The notes under the pieces are model-generated. The model worked only from the letters and a program-made list of their open reading frames with translations. It was not told where the DNA came from and did no database searches. Shown here piece after piece: positions 51,208-62,400 of a stretch of 64,000 bases of DNA (position 1 is the first letter of the stretch; each line of letters begins with the position of its first letter). Source of the DNA: Methanospirillum hungatei (GTDB lineage: Archaea > Halobacteriota > Methanomicrobia > Methanomicrobiales > Methanospirillaceae); contig NZ_CP077107.1 in the NCBI RefSeq assembly GCF_019263745.1, forward strand, positions 2,790,001 to 2,854,000, given 5' to 3'. The translations under genes were made by a program, and so were the position numbers.

Positions 51208-51813
51208 ATGTCAGTCGATACTATCATCACCCGAATTCGTGAAGAAGCGGATAAGGAGATCAGGATCATCAGGTCTGAAGAGACATGTGACATCTCACAT
51301 ATCAGGACCCAGGCAGAACAGAAAGCAGAGGAAGCCTACAATCACCGGATGGCAGAAGGGCATCGGGAAATAAGACAATATATTGCCAGTGAACAGTCAC
51401 GAGCCAGGATAGAGGCAAAACGTCTGGTCCGTAAAACCAGAGAAGATATCATTAATGAATGTTTTAAGGAAGTGTCCGTGCATTTGAACGAAATTCGTAA
51501 AAAGGATGAATATCCTGCTCTTTTTGAAAACCTTATCCGAGAATGTGTTCAGAATCTTGGAAAATCTGATATTCTCGTGCAGGTTCACTCTGATGACCGG
51601 TCTCTTGCTGAAACCGTTATGAAGAAGGTAAACAGTGAAGGATTCTCGATCAGAATTTCAGATGATTCAATAGACACAAACGGGGGTGTCATCTGTATCC
51701 GTATCTCCGATAATGTATCAATAGACAACACTTTTGAAACCAGAGTTACCAGGATGGAACGTGAGATGATAAGCATCGCATCACAGATCCTGTTTCAGAA
51801 TGGTGAATCCTGA
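51208..51813 (+). CDS. atpE: A-type ATP synthase subunit E
   Basis: 201 residues. A long N-terminal helix of about 100 residues, the peripheral stalk partner of subunit H, is followed by a compact C-terminal domain with the family pattern ('DTNGGVICIRISDNVSIDNT' region) that binds the catalytic head. It ends in TGATG, overlapping the atpC start by one base. Confidence 0.88.
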   Translation: MSVDTIITRIREEADKEIRIIRSEETCDISHIRTQAEQKAEEAYNHRMAEGHREIRQYIASEQSRARIEAKRLVRKTREDIINECFKEVSVHLNEIRKKDEYPALFENLIRECVQNLGKSDILVQVHSDDRSLAETVMKKVNSEGFSIRISDDSIDTNGGVICIRISDNVSIDNTFETRVTRMEREMISIASQILFQNGES

Positions 51814-53006
51814 TGGAAATATCGGATCTTACCGTACTATTGAGTGCTGGATCCCCATTTATAACTGAACTTACTGCTGCAATTCTTATTGCCGTCATGT
51901 TTCTCTTGTTTCTGACTCTTTTAAGTATTGTCGGATATTTTCCGGTCCTCCTTTCTCTTACGTCATACACGCCTGTTGTCGCCAGGATAAAAGCGAGGGG
52001 AGTGCCCTATATTGAACCGGAACTTGTGCAGGATCTTATGCAAAGTGGCTCTCTTCCTGATTCTATCAGCAGACTGAAAAGCTCCGGGTACCTGGCATCG
52101 GTCTCTCTTGATTGCAACCCGGATCAGGCTGAAGAAGAACTGCTCATTGCATGGTATGATGAAGTCCAGACTCTTCGTTCACAGGCTCCACGGGATGCAT
52201 GGCTTTTTTTTGATGCAATACTCTCTTTTCAGGAGATTGCCAAAGTAAAAAGGATCCTCAGAATGGTCCATGATGGTCGTGCAGCAATTATTCCAGAGAT
52301 TCCTCTTCTCTGGCCTGAAGAGTTTACCACAGATGTAGCCTTAAAAATTGCGAACTCACGTTCGGTGAGTGAAGCGGCGAGAATATTTCATGAGACACGA
52401 TATGGTCAAATTCTTGCAGACGGTCTTGTCCTGTATGAGAAAGAAAAATCTGTCTTTTATCTGGATCATGTCCTTGATTGCATGGGATTTGCAGAAATAA
52501 AAAGTCAGAGTTCAATGGTGCAGGCTTATCTTGCCTCTCCATATCGGGATTATATCTCCATACTCATTGATATTCAAAATATCAGAACATTAATCCGGGC
52601 AAAACATGCCGGTTGGAACCCCCAGCAGGTTATGCCATGCTTAATCGACGGCGGCCTTGATCTGCCATCATGGAGGCTTATACAGATGAATGAGATGATG
52701 AGCTTGCCAGACTTGGTTCGTCAGTTGTCAGGAACCAGGTATGATTCAGTTCTTTCTCCCCTGCTCCGATCATATCCATCCACAGAGAGTATGCTTTCAA
52801 TAGATCTTGCATTAGATCGGTATCTCCTTGAAACGATCTCACGGTTATCCATGGAATACTACCATACCGGTGGGCCGCTGCTCTGGTACCTGGTAGCAAA
52901 AGAATTTGAACTTAGAAATATTCGTATCATCCTGACAGGTCTTTCTGAAGGCCTTTCCTCTGACCAGATTGGTAAGATGCTGATTACGGGACCGGAGGAG
53001 ACATGA
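51813..53006 (+). CDS. atpC: A-type ATP synthase subunit C with N-terminal membrane helix
   Basis: 397 residues. Subunit C is the funnel that joins the central stalk to the proteolipid ring and is soluble in known complexes, at about 350-380 residues. The C-type helical repeats are recognisable ('DAILSFQEIAKVKRILR', 'QNIRTLIRAKHAG', 'KEFELRNIRIILTGL'). The unusual part is the first 50 residues, which contain a strong hydrophobic segment of about residues 19-42 ('AAILIAVMFLLFLTLLSIVG'). The TGATG overlap with atpE supports the long start. The helix could anchor C in the ring pore. Confidence 0.82.
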   Translation: MEISDLTVLLSAGSPFITELTAAILIAVMFLLFLTLLSIVGYFPVLLSLTSYTPVVARIKARGVPYIEPELVQDLMQSGSLPDSISRLKSSGYLASVSLDCNPDQAEEELLIAWYDEVQTLRSQAPRDAWLFFDAILSFQEIAKVKRILRMVHDGRAAIIPEIPLLWPEEFTTDVALKIANSRSVSEAARIFHETRYGQILADGLVLYEKEKSVFYLDHVLDCMGFAEIKSQSSMVQAYLASPYRDYISILIDIQNIRTLIRAKHAGWNPQQVMPCLIDGGLDLPSWRLIQMNEMMSLPDLVRQLSGTRYDSVLSPLLRSYPSTESMLSIDLALDRYLLETISRLSMEYYHTGGPLLWYLVAKEFELRNIRIILTGLSEGLSSDQIGKMLITGPEET

Positions 53007-53281
53007 AGGTGGCTGTGCTTGCATTCAAAAGGTTGAGTCTTGGTTTTCTTCTTGGCGGAGTTCATGAAGCATTTATCTGTGAGACGCTTGACGATGCAAA
53101 ACAGGCAATGGAGATTTGTCTTAAAAATTCAGAGATTGGTGTAATCCTGGTGAGTAAACCGGTTGCCAGAATGATCCCGGAGATGATCAGGGAAGCGAAA
53201 ACATCACCCCGGATGATTCCAGTTATCTCAATAATCCCTGATATTGGCGATCAAGCGGAAGTGTGTGGAGGAACAGCATGA
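53003..53281 (+). CDS. atpF: A-type ATP synthase subunit F
   Basis: 92 residues, a Rossmann-like central-stalk subunit. Family features: 'FLLGGVHEAFICETLDDAKQ' region near the start and 'IGVILVSKPVARMI' in the core. ATGA overlap with atpC; 43 bases separate it from atpA. Confidence 0.88.
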   Translation: MKVAVLAFKRLSLGFLLGGVHEAFICETLDDAKQAMEICLKNSEIGVILVSKPVARMIPEMIREAKTSPRMIPVISIIPDIGDQAEVCGGTA

Positions 53282-53324
53282 GGAATGGATGGTGTGGTAT
53301 TGTGCATTCGGGAGGAATGGTGAG

Positions 53325-55100
53325 ATGAGAGAAATGAATGAGAATAACGGGGTAATTATCAGGGTTACCGGTCCTGTTGTTGAGGCTGAGGGAATGGCAG
53401 GGAGCCGTATGTATGAATCGGTGAAGGTTGGAAATACCGGATTAATCGGGGAAATCATCATTCTTGAAGGAGACCGGGCCACAATCCAGGTATATGAAGA
53501 AACCATCGGTCTTACTCCTGGTGAACCGGTAATACGGACATATCTTCCCCTCTCGGTTGAACTTGGTCCGGGTCTTGTGGGCACTATGTATGATGGTATT
53601 CAGCGTCCGCTTGAGGAGATCCTTCGCAATACTGGTGATATGATCGAACGTGGAGCGTCTGCTCCTGCCCTTGACCGGACGAAAAAATACCGGTTTTATC
53701 CATGTGCAAAAAAAGGAGACATGATTCATGAAGGGGATCGCCTTGGGTGTGTCCGTGAATCCGTCGCTGTCCATCACTATATCCTTGTTCCTCCCGGAGT
53801 CAGTGGAACGCTTGAGTCACTGGCTGAAAAAGGAGAATATGTCATCACCGATACAATAGCCACTATCGATACTGGAACTGTGAAAAAAACCCTTACCATG
53901 ATCCAACGCTGGCCGGTTCGTGACCCAAGACCGGTTCGCGAACGTCTTGATCCCATTGAACCTTTGATGACCGGCCAGAGAATTATTGACACCCTCTTTC
54001 CTCTTGCCAGAGGTGGGACAGCAGCAATACCCGGTCCTTTTGGGTCAGGAAAAACTGTCGTGCAACAACAGCTAGCCAAGTGGGTTAATGCAGATATCAT
54101 TGTCTACATTGGATGTGGGGAACGAGGCAATGAGATGGCAGATGTCCTTGAACAATTCCCAACTCTGAAAGATCCCCGGACTGGTCATGCCCTAAGCAGC
54201 AGGATGGTTCTGATAGCAAATACCAGCAATATGCCAGTTGCAGCCCGTGAAGCATCGGTATACACGGGAATTACAATTGCTGAGTACTATCGTGACATGG
54301 GCTACCATGTTGCTCTTATGGCTGATTCAACCTCACGATGGGCAGAGGCAATGCGGGAGATATCTGGTCGGCTAGAAGAGATGCCTGGAGAAGAAGGATA
54401 TCCGGCATATCTGAGTTCACGTCTTGCTGACTTTTACGAACGTGCCGGACGGGTGTCTTTGCTTGGAACAGGTGATCATGAGGGTTCTATCTCGGTCATC
54501 GGGGCCGTATCTCCTCCGGGAGGAGATTTTTCAGAACCAGTTACCCAGAATACTCTTCGTATTGTAAAGGTTTTCTGGGCACTTGATGCAGATTTGGCAT
54601 ACCAACGGCATTTTCCTGCTATTAATTGGCTTATGTCTTATTCCCTGTACAGCTCAATAGCCGGATCATGGTGGGAAGAGCATATTGGTCCGGATTTTGT
54701 CAGAATGAAACAGGAGATGATGGAGATCCTCCAAAGGGAAAATGAACTGGAAGAGATCATCAGACTTGTCGGCCCGGAAACTCTTCCTGAATCTGATCGC
54801 CTGCTCCTGTTAAAAGCTGAGATTCTCCGTGAGAGCTATCTCATGCAATATGCTTTTGATGAATTTGATACATATACCGGACCGAAAAAGCAGTACCGGA
54901 TGCTTCAGGCAATCTTTTCTTTTTTTAACCGTGCAGAACTTGCTCTGGAAATGGGGGTTTCGGTATCACAGCTTCGGACTCTTCCCATTATTGAACGGTT
55001 TGCACGGATGGGCTCATCATCACCGGACGAGGAAGAATCGTTGTTTTTAGAGATTGAAACTGATATCCGGGCTGTCCGTGAAATGAAGGGAGGGGTGTAA
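53325..55100 (+). CDS. atpA: A-type ATP synthase subunit A (catalytic)
   Basis: 591 residues from ATG 53325, set by GGAGG nine bases upstream; an ORF start at 53244 overlaps atpF and is rejected. Subunit A makes or hydrolyses ATP. Walker A is '[17 protein letters not shown]' near residue 235, preceded by the A-type bulge domain. '[19 protein letters not shown]' and '[20 protein letters not shown]' are typical. It shares a one-base TAATG overlap with atpB. Confidence 0.96.
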   Translation: MREMNENNGVIIRVTGPVVEAEGMAGSRMYESVKVGNTGLIGEIIILEGDRATIQVYEETIGLTPGEPVIRTYLPLSVELGPGLVGTMYDGIQRPLEEILRNTGDMIERGASAPALDRTKKYRFYPCAKKGDMIHEGDRLGCVRESVAVHHYILVPPGVSGTLESLAEKGEYVITDTIATIDTGTVKKTLTMIQRWPVRDPRPVRERLDPIEPLMTGQRIIDTLFPLARGGTAAIPGPFGSGKTVVQQQLAKWVNADIIVYIGCGERGNEMADVLEQFPTLKDPRTGHALSSRMVLIANTSNMPVAAREASVYTGITIAEYYRDMGYHVALMADSTSRWAEAMREISGRLEEMPGEEGYPAYLSSRLADFYERAGRVSLLGTGDHEGSISVIGAVSPPGGDFSEPVTQNTLRIVKVFWALDADLAYQRHFPAINWLMSYSLYSSIAGSWWEEHIGPDFVRMKQEMMEILQRENELEEIIRLVGPETLPESDRLLLLKAEILRESYLMQYAFDEFDTYTGPKKQYRMLQAIFSFFNRAELALEMGVSVSQLRTLPIIERFARMGSSSPDEEESLFLEIETDIRAVREMKGGV

Positions 55101-56506
55101 TGGAAACCAGTTTCCGGATGTATACCGGTGTCTCAAAAGTGGTCGGGCCTCTGATGGTTCTTGATGGTGTAGAAGGTATCGGTTATGGGGAGATAGCGGA
55201 AATTGTGCTTCCAAATGGAGAGGTTCGTATCGGGCAGGTTCTGGAGACGACAACCACCAGAGCAATGGTTCAGGTCTTCCGGGGTACCCGTGATCTTGAC
55301 ACAGAACTGACAAAGGTCAGGTTCAGAGGTGAACCGATGAAGATCTCCCTCTCGTCTGACATGCTGGGAAGAACATTTGACGGAAGTGCCAGGCCGCTTG
55401 ATGGAGGAGGACCGGTCATTCCGGAGTGTATCAGGGATATTTATGGATCACCGATAAATCCTTCTGCCCGTGAACACCCCCGTGACTCTATCCAGACCGG
55501 CATATCATCAATTGATGGTATGAACACCCTTGTCAGGGGTCAGAAACTTCCCCTGTTCTCCGGGGCAGGACTTCCCCACAATCTGCTTGCATCCCAGATT
55601 GCAAGGCAGGCAAAGGTGACTGGTCAGGCGGAAAAGTTTGCTGTCGTCTTTGCAGCGATGGGGATTACCTATGAAGAGTCTGCGTTCTTCATCCGTGAGT
55701 TTGAAGAATCCGGAGCACTTGAACGAGCAGTCCTTTTCCTGAACCTTGCAGACGATCCGGCTATTGAACGGATAATTACTCCCCGGCTTGCACTTACCAC
55801 CGCTGAATATCTGGCTTTTGACAAGGGAATGCACGTTCTTGTGGTGCTGACAGATATTACAAATTATTGTGAGGCACTCCGGGAGATTGCAGCTGCACGA
55901 GAAGAAGTTCCTGGGAGAAGAGGATATCCCGGATACATTTACACCGATCTTGCGTCACTCTTTGAACGGGCCGGTCGAATCAGGGGCAGAGAAGGATCAA
56001 TTACCCAACTTCCTATCCTGACCATGCCTGATGATGATATTACTCATCCCGTCCCCGACCTGACTGGGTATATTACCGAGGGACAGATAGTACTCTCCCG
56101 TGACCTGCACCGGAAAGGGATTTATCCCCCGGTGGATGTTCTGCCTTGTCTCTCCCGTCTTATGCAGGGAGGCATCGGACCAGGCCGGACACGGGCAGAT
56201 CACGCAGAGGTAAAAAACCAACTCTATTCAGCATATGCCCGGGGAATCAGGCTCAAAAGTCTGGTGGCAGTGATGGGAGAAGAGGGGCTTTCTTCACTTG
56301 ATAAGATATATATCCGGTTTTGTGACCGGTATGAGAATGATTTTATCAGGCAGGCCTCGTATGAGGATCGGTCATTTGAAGATACTCTCAATTTAGCCTG
56401 GGATCTGTTGTCAATCCTTCCAAAATCTGAATTGAAACGAGTTAGCACAGAATTTATAAAAGCCTACTATCACGGAGAGGAGATTCTGGAATGCAGCGGG
56501 CCGTAA
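55100..56506 (+). CDS. atpB: A-type ATP synthase subunit B (regulatory)
   Basis: 468 residues, the non-catalytic nucleotide-binding subunit. The P-loop is degenerate as in the family ('[19 protein letters not shown]'), followed by '[15 protein letters not shown]', '[19 protein letters not shown]' and '[20 protein letters not shown]'. A GGGAGGGGTG ribosome site precedes ATG 55100. It overlaps atpD by 16 bases. Confidence 0.95.
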   Translation: METSFRMYTGVSKVVGPLMVLDGVEGIGYGEIAEIVLPNGEVRIGQVLETTTTRAMVQVFRGTRDLDTELTKVRFRGEPMKISLSSDMLGRTFDGSARPLDGGGPVIPECIRDIYGSPINPSAREHPRDSIQTGISSIDGMNTLVRGQKLPLFSGAGLPHNLLASQIARQAKVTGQAEKFAVVFAAMGITYEESAFFIREFEESGALERAVLFLNLADDPAIERIITPRLALTTAEYLAFDKGMHVLVVLTDITNYCEALREIAAAREEVPGRRGYPGYIYTDLASLFERAGRIRGREGSITQLPILTMPDDDITHPVPDLTGYITEGQIVLSRDLHRKGIYPPVDVLPCLSRLMQGGIGPGRTRADHAEVKNQLYSAYARGIRLKSLVAVMGEEGLSSLDKIYIRFCDRYENDFIRQASYEDRSFEDTLNLAWDLLSILPKSELKRVSTEFIKAYYHGEEILECSGP

Positions 56507-57165
56507 TTGCAGGAGTCAGACCAACAAGACTTGAGTTTCTCAGGCTCTCAAGACGTGAACTTATCGCCCAGAAGGGCAGGGACATTTTACAGGAAAAATT
56601 AGATGCCCTTGTTATTGAACATACACGGCTTACTACAGAGATGGAACAGAGGGCTGGTTTCATTCAAAAAGAGATGGAAGAAGCCTACGAAGCACTCAAA
56701 CTGGCTGGAATAATTACCGGATGGGTCAGACTATCTGACCTGGCATCTTCGTGTGTGCATATTCCAGGACTGGAGGTTACCTCTTCTCAGGTCATGGGGG
56801 TACGAGTTCCGGTCATTACCATGTCTGAAGGAATTGAACAGGGAGTATATAGAAACGAGCGAGGATACAGCGTTTTTGGCACCTCAGGCCAGGTAGATGA
56901 GGCCGCTCTCCGGTATGAGAAGGTTTTGCATTCTCTTCTCTCCTATGCATCACTTGAAGGAAGAGCTGACCGGATCACTCTTGAGATGAACAGAACTAGG
57001 AGAAGAGTCAATGCTTTAGAACACCTGGTCATCCCACGGCTCCAGCAGACAATGAAATACATTGAATTCAGGCTTGAAGAACGTGAGCGGGAAGACTTGT
57101 TTAGAAGAAAGCGAATGAAACAGATCATGGAACGAAAGGAGGTTGAGGAAAAAGGTATTGCCTGA
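56491..57165 (+). CDS. atpD: A-type ATP synthase subunit D
   Basis: 224 residues, the coiled-coil central shaft that turns inside the A3B3 head. '[20 protein letters not shown]' at the N-terminus and '[21 protein letters not shown]' region near residue 170 are family signatures, with long helices at both ends. Last gene of the operon; converges with the UspA gene eight bases away. Confidence 0.93.
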   Translation: MQRAVIAGVRPTRLEFLRLSRRELIAQKGRDILQEKLDALVIEHTRLTTEMEQRAGFIQKEMEEAYEALKLAGIITGWVRLSDLASSCVHIPGLEVTSSQVMGVRVPVITMSEGIEQGVYRNERGYSVFGTSGQVDEAALRYEKVLHSLLSYASLEGRADRITLEMNRTRRRVNALEHLVIPRLQQTMKYIEFRLEEREREDLFRRKRMKQIMERKEVEEKGIA

Positions 57166-57173
57166 TCTATTTC

Positions 57174-58022
57174 TCAATCTTTTCTGATTACCAGAACAGG
57201 TCTGGAGGTACGTCGTGCCAGTTCACATGAGAAACTTCCATGCAATAACTCTGCTATTATACCTTTTTCTGTCGGAACGGTACAAACCAGGGATACATCT
57301 GCTTCATCTGCATACTCAAGAACACGACTGACCGGATCACCTTCAAGAATTCTCCACCTGACTTCTGCTCCGGCTGTTTTCAGTTGTGCACATTTTTCTT
57401 TCAGGGCATCTGCGGTTTTATTTCGTATCCGTTCAATCTCACTTTCCGTTTCTCCACGTGATATGACCGAACAGACAATTATCTCAATGACCTCCGGGAT
57501 TTTTCCGATCTTTTGAACTGCATCCCATGAATCCGGGGTCAGATCAACTGGAATCAGTACTTTGGAAAAAATCATCGGACAGAACTTCTGAAATTTTTCT
57601 CCAGATAGCCGTTCGATAATCTGTCCTCGCATGATGAGAAGGTTCGTATGTGAATCATGTAACACCCGGTGGGTAACACTACCTAGGTGAAGGCCTTTAA
57701 TAAGACCCTTTCCTCTGGCTCCCATTACGATGATGGTGGATTCATGTCTTTTTGCGACCTCATCAATTGAGGCTGGTACCGATTCTGAGAGCACGACTTC
57801 TGTTTTTATAACTGAAATTCCAAGACTTTGAAGAAGAGCCCGGTCTGATTCAAGTCTTTCACGTGCAGATGACTCGATATCTCCCCGAAGAGCTGCCGGA
57901 CTGTCAGAACTAATCACATGGAGCATCACAACTTCCAGAACACCAGGAAGGCCTGCAATACAATCCATTACTCGCCGTGCATACTCAGAAAAATCTGTGG
58001 GAAACAGGATACGCCTGAACAT
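57174..58022 (-). CDS. Universal stress protein with two UspA domains
   Basis: 282 residues in two UspA domains. The first starts 'FRRILFPTDFSEYARRVMD' and carries the ATP-binding pattern 'MGARGKGLIKGLHLGSVTHR'. The second starts near residue 150 ('SKVLIPVDLTPDSWDAVQKI') but ends in 'GIIAELLHGSFSCELARR', a weaker nucleotide loop, so perhaps only the first domain binds ATP. It lies downstream of the nuclease-like gene on the same strand. Confidence 0.88.
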   Translation of the reverse strand: MFRRILFPTDFSEYARRVMDCIAGLPGVLEVVMLHVISSDSPAALRGDIESSARERLESDRALLQSLGISVIKTEVVLSESVPASIDEVAKRHESTIIVMGARGKGLIKGLHLGSVTHRVLHDSHTNLLIMRGQIIERLSGEKFQKFCPMIFSKVLIPVDLTPDSWDAVQKIGKIPEVIEIIVCSVISRGETESEIERIRNKTADALKEKCAQLKTAGAEVRWRILEGDPVSRVLEYADEADVSLVCTVPTEKGIIAELLHGSFSCELARRTSRPVLVIRKD

Positions 58023-58049
58023 ATATTACCCTCTCGTTGAAAGATAACG

Positions 58050-58655
58050 TCACCAAATCTTTGGAACGAAACTATTATTATTCACGATGCTGGCACTGTC
58101 ACCCGTAGCACGGATCACGAAAAGACCATTCTTCTCAGCCATTGCTGCAGTACCAGCGTCTTCTGATATAAATGCAACCGCTCCATATACCCTCTTGTCA
58201 GAATATTCGGGCATCCAGTTCTTTGCCTGCCTTAGTTTTTTCAAAAAACCCCTGATATCCTCAGGCCGGAGTGTTGTTTTTACTTCTACTATGACTATTT
58301 CAGTTCCGTTTATTGCGATGATATCAAACTCGTAATCAACACCATCACGACGTCCTGATCTGCGTTTGATGGTATCAGTTACTTTTATCCCACGCTGGTT
58401 GAGAATTGAAATAATGTCACCTTCTACCAGGGATTCAACCAGTTTTCCCCATTGGGATACGAATAAGCGTTCCAGTTTATTCAGCTTTTTATCAGTTTCC
58501 TTGAATTTTCTATCTGTGTCCTGGAATTTCTTGTCTGTCTCTTGGAACTTTTTGTCCGTCTCCTGGAACATGAGCCAGACTTTTTCAAAGGAGAGTGGTC
58601 CGTCCGGGTTGGTTTGATCCTGGGATGATGTTTTTGGTTTAGAAGATGGTGACAT
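58050..58655 (-). CDS. PD-(D/E)XK-like protein with a heptad-repeat coiled coil
   Basis: 201 residues. Residues of about 32-60 are a run of near-perfect seven-residue repeats ('FQETDKK', 'FQETDKK', 'FQDTDRK', 'FKETDKK') that should form a coiled coil. The following domain has the nuclease-fold pattern: 'VDYEFDIIAINGTEIVIVEV' and then KTT, matching the D...ExK core of PD-(D/E)XK enzymes. Similar proteins are annotated as DUF3782-type in archaea and cyanobacteria and are often multicopy. The target is unknown. Confidence 0.7.
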   Translation of the reverse strand: MSPSSKPKTSSQDQTNPDGPLSFEKVWLMFQETDKKFQETDKKFQDTDRKFKETDKKLNKLERLFVSQWGKLVESLVEGDIISILNQRGIKVTDTIKRRSGRRDGVDYEFDIIAINGTEIVIVEVKTTLRPEDIRGFLKKLRQAKNWMPEYSDKRVYGAVAFISEDAGTAAMAEKNGLFVIRATGDSASIVNNNSFVPKIW

Positions 58656-59458
58656 TTTCCTGATATACTATTGTAATGAGTGATATTATCTGTTCCGGGA
58701 AAAAACGAAACAAAATCGAAACATATGGGTCCTTTTTTGGACTGGAACAGGGAAGATTGCAGAGAGAAATAGTAAAATTTGCTTTAAAGAAAAAAATGGC
58801 TTTTGGGATAACAGCGGTTCCACTTATTATCCCTCCTGATTTTTAATATCTGAAATTCGATTCTGTTTTTTCAATATATCTAGAGAATAGCGATTAACCC
58901 CATGTTGGGAAATAAGAGTATTTAAATCACTTATAAACCCTGCAACAAAAATGAGGGGTATGCACTATCCTCTCTAATTTCTCCAATACGATCAAAATGG
59001 CTCAATATATTAGGGATGTCGAATTTAATTGTAATGGGATATTATTAAATGAGAATTATTATTTACCCTTTTATCTAATTATGAACTATTTAGGTAAAGC
59101 TCCCCTGTGTCTACTCTACGATTATTGAATCGGTAAAAAAAAACTATTTGGTCTTTTGACCGGCTGATCTCGAAAAAGTCAGGGTGCCTATCGGATGTAA
59201 TGGATGGATGAAGTGATGGGGATATGATACGAAAGATTACGTGGCTAACCAGTCTTTTACTTCTGCCTCTACTGTTTTTATTGGTTATAAAAAGTAATTT
59301 TTTAACTTATCTCTCTCATTTTGTTGACAATTGCTGGGATTTTTGTATTGCTCCTTTTCCTAAAACTGTCAAGCAAACGCCCAACATCAATTGTATCTCA
59401 CATCCTGGGATCAGTACTGCTACCAACATCCCCATATCGAAATTCAATGTGATTTTCA
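58656..59458. other. About 800-base AT-rich intergenic region
   Basis: No convincing gene, tRNA or repeat is seen. Many short AT tracts such as GTATTTAAATC near 58918 could be promoter elements. A 91-codon ORF inside it is listed separately with low confidence. Confidence 0.4.
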
Positions 59459-59499
59459 ATGAATACCAAATTAAAAATCTCCTATTCTGGCATCTTTAA
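59224..59499 (+). CDS. Possible small secreted or membrane protein (doubtful)
   Basis: 91 residues with a clear hydrophobic N-terminus ('WLTSLLLLPLLFLLVI') behind GTGATGGGGAT, a fair ribosome site. The rest is short of any pattern and runs 41 bases into the large surface-protein gene in another frame. It may be a real small protein, or the decayed 5' end of an older surface-protein gene whose signal peptide survives. Confidence 0.25.
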   Translation: MIRKITWLTSLLLLPLLFLLVIKSNFLTYLSHFVDNCWDFCIAPFPKTVKQTPNINCISHPGISTATNIPISKFNVIFNEYQIKNLLFWHL

Positions 59500-62400
59500 A
59501 AGATCAAAGGAACAGATTATAAAAAACAATTTTTTCCATACAAAGCAATCGTTTGGAATAGTAACTAGGCTATCCGAGTATTTTCTCATCCTATTTGCCC
59601 TCATGATGCTGATCCAGGGAGTTCATGCAGGACATATATCTGGAACAATATCTGGGGAGCCTGTTCTTTTCACAAGCTCGGAAAATCAGCTAATTCCTGA
59701 TAATAAGGAAAGAAACGAAAGCATCACAGTCCAAATGGCAGCGCTTCCTCTCTCATTCATTCCGAACGATGGGCAGACTGACCCGAATGTATGGTTTATG
59801 GTCAGAGGTTCCGGGACATCGTTCTCATTTACCAATACAAGTATGCTCTTTTCAATGGAAAAATCCCCAGACGCGACTAATGAAACATTTGTTGTGATAA
59901 CTCAGACCTTTATCGGTGCAAATGAATCTACCCACATCACAGGTGAAGATGTCCTGCCAGGAACAGCAAATTTTTTTATTGGGAATGACCCTGATGCCTG
60001 GCGGTCGAATCTCTCAACGTACGGGGCAGTACGGTACCATGATCTTTATCCTGGTATTGATCTCCTCTACTGTGGAAACGGTTCGGTTCTTAAACGTGAG
60101 TTCATCGTTGCATCAGGTGTTGATCCGGCACTCATCCAGATGGAATACCATGGTGCTGATTCCATTTCAATTGATCAAAATGGAAATCTGAATATTACAA
60201 CCGGGCAGGGTTCTATGACCGAATCGCAGCCGGTGTGTTTTCAGGAGATTGATGGGAACAGGGTAGATGTCGAGGCCAGATATGTCCTCTTGGATGATAA
60301 AAAGTTGACCATTGAGATTGATACGTATAATCCTGAATATGAGTTAGTGATCGATCCAGACTTGATATATTCTACGTATCTGGGCAGAGTTTATAATGAA
60401 AATGGGTATGGAATCACTGTAGACTCAGAAGGGAATGCCTACGTGACTGGAAGAACCGCAAGTACTGATTTCCCAATTACTACGGGAGCATTTCAGACAT
60501 TATATGGAGGTAATGTTGATGTCTTTGTTACGAAATTAAACTCTGCTGGTTCTTCGCTTCTTTATTCCACATATCTGGGTGGAACTTCTAACGATATTGG
60601 TTATGGAATCGCTGTAGATTCTGAAGGGAATGCCTACGTGACTGGGATGACCACCAATACTGATTTCCCCATGACTCCAGGGGCATTCCAGACAATATAT
60701 GGGGGCTATGGAGATGCCTTTGTCACGAAACTTGACACTGCTGGTTCTTCCCTCCTCTATTCAACTTATCTAGGTGGAAGGGGCCAAGATGATTCACGTG
60801 CCATCGCATTAGATACAGGCGGGAATGCATACGTGGCTGGATGGACAGATGGATCGTTTCCCACAACCCCTGGATCATATCAGACATTATATGGAGGAGG
60901 GACTTGGGATTCATTTGTTACGAAACTTGACGCTGTTGGTTCTTCCCTCCTCTATTCTACCTATATTGGAGGATCAGGTTATGATGAAGGGTATGGAATC
61001 GCGGTAGATTCAGAAGGGATAGCATTCGTCACTGGAAGAACTGATGGTTTGTTTCCCACGTCTCCAGGAGCATTCCAGACAATATATGGAGGAGGTACCT
61101 GGGATGCCTTTGTTACGAAACTTGACGCTGCTGGCTCATCAGTTATTTTCTCCACATACATGGGTGGTGCATCAGGAGATGCAGGAGAAGGAGTCGATGT
61201 TGATTCAACCGGAAATGTATACGTGACCGGATATACATCAAGCATTAACTTTTCCACGACCCCAGGGTCATATCAAACAACATTTGGAGGTAGTAGTGAT
61301 GTCTTTGTCACAAAACTAAACTCTACCGGTTCTTCCCTCCTCTATTCCACTTATTTGGGAGGAACAAGTGTTGAACGCGGTGAAGGGCTCATAATAGATC
61401 AGAATGGGAATGTATACTTGAATGGATACACAGCAAGTACCGACTTCCCAATAACTCCCGGGGCTTATCAGACAATTTCTGGAGGAAGCGTTGATGCTTT
61501 TATCACAAAATTAAACTCTACCGGTTCTTCCCTCCTCTATTCAACTTATTTTGGGGGTACAGGTTATGACGAGGGGCATGGAATCGTGATAGATACTGAA
61601 GGGAATGCATATGTAATTGGATATACTGATGGTTCATTTCCCACAACTCCAGAGTCATATCAACCAATACATGGGGGACAACAGGATGCTTTTATGGTAA
61701 AATTCTCTTTTTCAATTCTTTCTCCAACTATTACCTCAATCTCTCCCCTATCCGCCCCCAACACCACATTGGTCCAGTTCCGTATCACCGGCTCCAACTT
61801 CCAGTCCGCTCCTCTACCGATTGTGAATCTTTCTAAAACATTTAGAAATGGCTTGGTAAACATCACCGCAACGAATGTTGGCGTCCCAGATTTCAGAAAT
61901 ATTACCGGTACGTTTGATCTAACCGGGGCAAGAACGGGAACCTATGACCTTGTAGTAAAGAATGGTGATGGACAGATCGCTACGAAGAGCGGTTCTTTTG
62001 AGGTAACCGGCCCGTCAGTTAACCCAAAACTTGTAACCGATACTGCAATTGTAAGTGAGAGGTCTGCAATATTAAGCGGTCATATTACAAATGCCGAACC
62101 TGGTGTTGATTATCCGGTTAGTTTTAGGTATGAAGGTGGGGCAACTCCGAAGACAAAAGTTGGTTTATCTATTGTAAATCAAACGAACTCTACATATCGC
62201 CATATCCTTACCGAGCTCAGTCCAGGCACAACCTATTACTATCGTGCAGTTCACCGTGATTCTGCGGGTCCTGAAAATCCACATTTAATTGATGCTGATA
62301 ATCTTGAGTCATTCGTAATTGGAGGTAGCCCGTCGCCAACCATCACTTCAATCTCTCCCCTATCCGCCCCCAACACCACATTGGTCCAGTTCCGTATCAC

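Noticed and set aside
53244-53324. Longer start for atpA at 53244
   Set aside because: It would overlap atpF and add 27 residues unlike any subunit A; ATG 53325 has a proper GGAGG site.
60362-61696. Tandem repeats as a CRISPR array
   Set aside because: The repeats are about 190 bases, stay in one reading frame and encode SBBP propeller blades.
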